Below, piece after piece: positions 60,013 through 62,160 of a DNA stretch of 62,160 nt (position 1 is the stretch's first letter; each line of letters starts with the position of its first letter). The DNA lies in the IMG/VR virus record IMGVR_UViG_3300030450_003709, positions 18,899-81,058 of that record; one strand, given 5' to 3'. The DNA is from a virus. A model generated the notes under the pieces. It did not search any database. It saw nothing but the letters and a program-made list of their open reading frames with translations, and had not been told where the DNA came from. Both the position numbers and the translations under genes were made by a program.

Positions 60013-60263
60013 TGTTCAAGTTACAGACATCGACGGGAATAATAGTAAAGTCCTACGATGTGGAGGAACTTGTTGACTTCATAGAGGAAAACAAAGGGGA
60101 AACCTACCAGTTCTTCCATAATTACAGGCCGCTTTCACATAGGGAGTTCGCCAAAGCGTTCCTTGACCAGTCCAAGGACATTGACAGATATATAAGACTG
60201 GAATCACTGATTTATCCACGATTAGACCTAATAGACTATGCCACGAGGACTGAAAACATTTGA
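60012..60263 (+). CDS. 83-residue hypothetical protein
   Basis: MFKLQTSTGIIVKSYDVEEL start, alpha/beta; ATG 60012 used rather than TTG 60009. Overlaps the ASCH stop and the next gene. Confidence 0.55.
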   Translation: MFKLQTSTGIIVKSYDVEELVDFIEENKGETYQFFHNYRPLSHREFAKAFLDQSKDIDRYIRLESLIYPRLDLIDYATRTENI

Positions 60264-60660
60264 AAAGGTAATGGAAGAGGCCAAAAAGGTAATGGCTGAA
60301 CATAACCTTTCACTGGACGAAGTGGAACAGAACACGGGGGTTGAACAGGACTTCATAAGGATTCTTTTCGACCCCACCACTAGGACATCGGAGAACATTT
60401 CAAAGATATTCGAGTTCCTAAAGATTAGGCTGTTCACGCAAAACCTATTGTTCACACCGTACAACGTGCTTTCACGGGGCAACATATACCGCATAAGCAG
60501 GGTCATACACCCAAAATGCACCATGTTCTACGATAGAAAGACCGACACGTTCTATAAGTTCAAGTATAAGCTGAAAACACAGACCCATAGCGAGGTATAT
60601 ACCGACATCATAAAGAACGAAATGAGGCAATGTGTATATCAACATATTCTAAACAAATGA
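60238..60660 (+). CDS. XRE-like helix-turn-helix protein
   Basis: 140 residues. NLSLDEVEQNTGVEQDFIRILF then TTRTSENISKIFEFLKI resembles an XRE-type five-helix DNA-binding domain. The C-terminal half is basic. It precedes a strong promoter and may regulate the recombination operon. Overlaps the previous gene by 26 nt. Confidence 0.6.
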   Translation: MPRGLKTFEKVMEEAKKVMAEHNLSLDEVEQNTGVEQDFIRILFDPTTRTSENISKIFEFLKIRLFTQNLLFTPYNVLSRGNIYRISRVIHPKCTMFYDRKTDTFYKFKYKLKTQTHSEVYTDIIKNEMRQCVYQHILNK

Positions 60661-60680
60661 TATTTTTTTGTTGATTGTTT

Positions 60681-60710
60681 TTGTGGTCTAAGTAAATATT
60701 ATTACATTTG
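60681..60710 (+). promoter_or_regulatory. Promoter of the recombination operon
   Basis: TTG (60681-60683), 19-nt spacer, TACATTTG (60703-60710), 15 nt before ATG 60726. Full consensus. Confidence 0.75.
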
Positions 60711-60725
60711 GTAAAAATAAAAACA

Positions 60726-60983
60726 ATGGACTTCAAGAAAACGAATATGGACATTAGGTTTCCCTCCTTCCCCGTCGAGTACGGTTGGATTGAGAGGGAC
60801 TACGAAAGGTGCAAGACCTTTTCGGATTATGTGGCATTCATTCACAAATGCTTCAACGAGGGGGAAAACTGTTTCAACCCCGTGAACAAAAAACTCTACA
60901 TTGACACAGCTTTAAAGGTGTATTCAAAACTCATGGGAACAAATTACGAATCAATAATTTTTACAAATGGAAGAGAAGATTAA
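60726..60983 (+). CDS. 85-residue hypothetical protein
   Basis: Start ATG 60726 downstream of the promoter. Overlaps the Rad52-like gene by 17 nt, suggesting coupled expression. Basic/acidic mix; no motif. Confidence 0.6.
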   Translation: MDFKKTNMDIRFPSFPVEYGWIERDYERCKTFSDYVAFIHKCFNEGENCFNPVNKKLYIDTALKVYSKLMGTNYESIIFTNGRED

Positions 60984-61764
60984 AAAATTACAGGAACCCC
61001 TTGGAATAGAGGACATTGATTTCAGGGTACAATCGGTAAGCACGAAGGGATATGTGACCCTGCTTGCCTATAAAAATGCCCGTGTGGACATGGATAGGCT
61101 AGATAAATCGGTGGGTGCAATGAACTGGAAAAGGGAGCATACCCGTGAAAACCACAACTGTATAATCTCCATTTGGGACGATGAAAAAAAGCATTGGGTT
61201 CCAAAGGAAGATACGGGGGTGGAAAGTTTTTCCGAAAAAGAAAAGGGTCTTGCGTCCGATAGTTTCAAAAGGGCTGGGTTCAATTGGGGAATCGGAAAAG
61301 AGCTCTACAACTATCCTTTTATATTCCTTCAACTCTATCCAAACGAATTCAAGGTAGAGGGAACAAAGGCAAAAACAACCTTTGACTTCAAGTTGGACAA
61401 ATGGAAATGGGACTTGAACATGAAGGATGGGAAGGTAATAAAACTTACCGCACACGACCAGAACGGAAGGCTTCGCTTTGATTCAACAAGGGATTTCAAC
61501 TGTATTCCAAAAGACGGTCAAACAACCGCACAACAACCACAACAGACCGCACCCAAGCAGACACCACCACCGAAGCAGGAAAAGCCAAAGAACGTATCTG
61601 GCAAATTAAAGATGTCGGATGCAGTTTACCAAAAGGCAATGCAATCGGAGAAGATAGATGTGCTTACAAAGGCATTGACGACCTATGACCTTACGACAGA
61701 CCAAATGGGCAACATTTCATTGAGGATAGAGGCACTTAAAGAAAAACAAGGGAAAAATCAATAG
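60967..61764 (+). CDS. Rad52/Sak-like single-strand annealing protein
   Basis: 265 residues. GLASDSFKRAGFNWGIGKELY (about 93-113) is the hallmark Rad52/22 segment (..SFKRA...WGIG..LY), following VGAMNWKREH. A Gln/Pro-rich linker at about 184-212 leads to a C-terminal helical region. It anneals single strands during phage recombination and likely works with the SSB-like and NinG-like proteins. Confidence 0.85.
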   Translation: MEEKIKKLQEPLGIEDIDFRVQSVSTKGYVTLLAYKNARVDMDRLDKSVGAMNWKREHTRENHNCIISIWDDEKKHWVPKEDTGVESFSEKEKGLASDSFKRAGFNWGIGKELYNYPFIFLQLYPNEFKVEGTKAKTTFDFKLDKWKWDLNMKDGKVIKLTAHDQNGRLRFDSTRDFNCIPKDGQTTAQQPQQTAPKQTPPPKQEKPKNVSGKLKMSDAVYQKAMQSEKIDVLTKALTTYDLTTDQMGNISLRIEALKEKQGKNQ

Positions 61765-61768
61765 AGAT

Positions 61769-62160
61769 ATGAAAAAACTAGAAACGCTTACACCAGAGCA
61801 AGAGGCATATATCCCTGTTCTTAGAAAGAAATGGGAAGATGTATTTTACAAGAACGAATCCTTGGATAGGGAGAGTGCCGAGAAATACATTGGATGGTTG
61901 TATAAGACCTATCTAAAAAAAGAACCTCCCGTTGTAATGGTTATGAAAAGTCCTTTGGGATGTCAAGTCTTGATCCACTTGCTTAAAAAAGCAAATATTG
62001 ACACGGCCAACCTTTGGGCCAACCTTTGGGACAACCTTAGGGCCAACCTTAGGGACAACCTTAGGGCCAACCTTAGGGACAACCTTAGGGCCAACCTTTG
62101 GGACAACCTTTGGGACAACCTTAGGGCCAACCTTAGGGACAACCTTTGGGCCAACCTTAG
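61769..62160 (+). CDS. DUF6745-like protein with tetrapeptide repeats, truncated by window end
   Basis: At least 130 residues. LTPEQEAYIPVLRKKWEDVF, DRESAEKYIGWLY and VVMVMKSPLGCQ match the start of the DUF6745-like family. From about residue 79 it turns into (A/D)NL(W/R) repeats, about 13 copies to the window edge. The repeats could build a short-period helical or solenoid surface. The 3' end is outside the window. Confidence 0.7.
   Translation, partial: MKKLETLTPEQEAYIPVLRKKWEDVFYKNESLDRESAEKYIGWLYKTYLKKEPPVVMVMKSPLGCQVLIHLLKKANIDTANLWANLWDNLRANLRDNLRANLRDNLRANLWDNLWDNLRANLRDNLWANL
62006..62160 (+). repeat. 12-bp tandem repeat coding for (A/D)NL(W/R)
   Basis: Units G(C/A)CAACCTT(T/A)GG repeat about 13 times, alternating in blocks of ANLW, DNLR and DNLW. 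The unit period is exactly 12, so reading frame is kept when copy number changes. The array runs off the window. Confidence 0.9.

Noticed and set aside
1-62160. CRISPR array or integrase/lysogeny module
   Set aside because: No spaced direct repeats of CRISPR type and no tyrosine or serine recombinase motifs were seen in the window; the only tandem array is the 12-bp coding repeat at the end.
1-62160. Alternative genetic code as in some crAss-like phages
   Set aside because: TAA, TGA and TAG all end genes at sensible places with overlapping starts, and long genes read through cleanly with the standard code.

Overview
The window is an internal piece of a tailed-phage genome, most probably a short-tailed (podovirus-type) lytic phage of a flavobacterium. 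Host evidence seen in the sequence: repeated promoter-like sites of the Bacteroidota type (TTG, about 19 nt, TAnnTTTG, usually 4 to 40 nt before a start codon), near absence of strong Shine-Dalgarno sites, Sec signal peptides ending in ..AQ, and modest G+C. The order of the structural genes and the style of the portal, terminase and large tail proteins resemble crAss-like phages and the Cellulophaga podoviruses; that placement is inference. Both ends are cut: the capsid gene is open at base 1 and a repeat-rich gene runs off base 62160. No integrase, reverse transcriptase, CRISPR array or transposase was seen, and stops are read with the standard code.

Layout. (1) 1-35072, plus strand: late genes. 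Capsid protein, homing endonuclease, connector/ring candidates, a 1332-residue tail protein, a 430-bp gap holding two structured RNA candidates, virion-cargo candidates including a 2243-residue polyvalent protein with an embedded GNAT domain, terminase, portal, three fibre/depolymerase genes that each begin with a Sec signal peptide, and a lysis cassette with two M15 peptidases and an overlapping spanin-like pair. (2) 35069-35810, minus: two small genes. (3) 35902-41776, plus: a ribbon-helix-helix repressor followed by small early genes including YopX-like, SSB-like (DUF3127-like), NinG-like, two putative small hydrolases and a DEDDh exonuclease. (4) 48215-41852, minus: winged-helix protein, GIY-YIG-like protein, PAPS-reductase-like protein, C5 DNA methyltransferase, tRNA-Ser(UGA), and two probable virion decoration genes with their own promoter and terminator. 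(5) 48216-49048: non-coding, probable replication origin, with six iterons largely on 21-bp phasing, a sharp strand-composition switch and divergent promoters. (6) 49049-62160, plus: a long run of small genes with a DUF3560-like protein, a ClpX-like AAA+ ATPase, membrane or secreted peptides, a metzincin lipoprotein, an ASCH-like protein, a Rad52/Sak-like annealing protein and a DUF6745-like protein ending in tetrapeptide repeats.

How it may work together: divergent early transcription leaves the origin and carries recombination, anti-restriction and host-takeover functions; late transcription makes head, tail and cargo and then lyses the cell. The most unusual items are the compact RNA with two hairpins whose 7-nt loops are perfectly complementary (9157-9252), the perfect three-way-junction RNA just downstream (9376-9476), export signals on tail-fibre-type proteins, and the metzincin lipoprotein.
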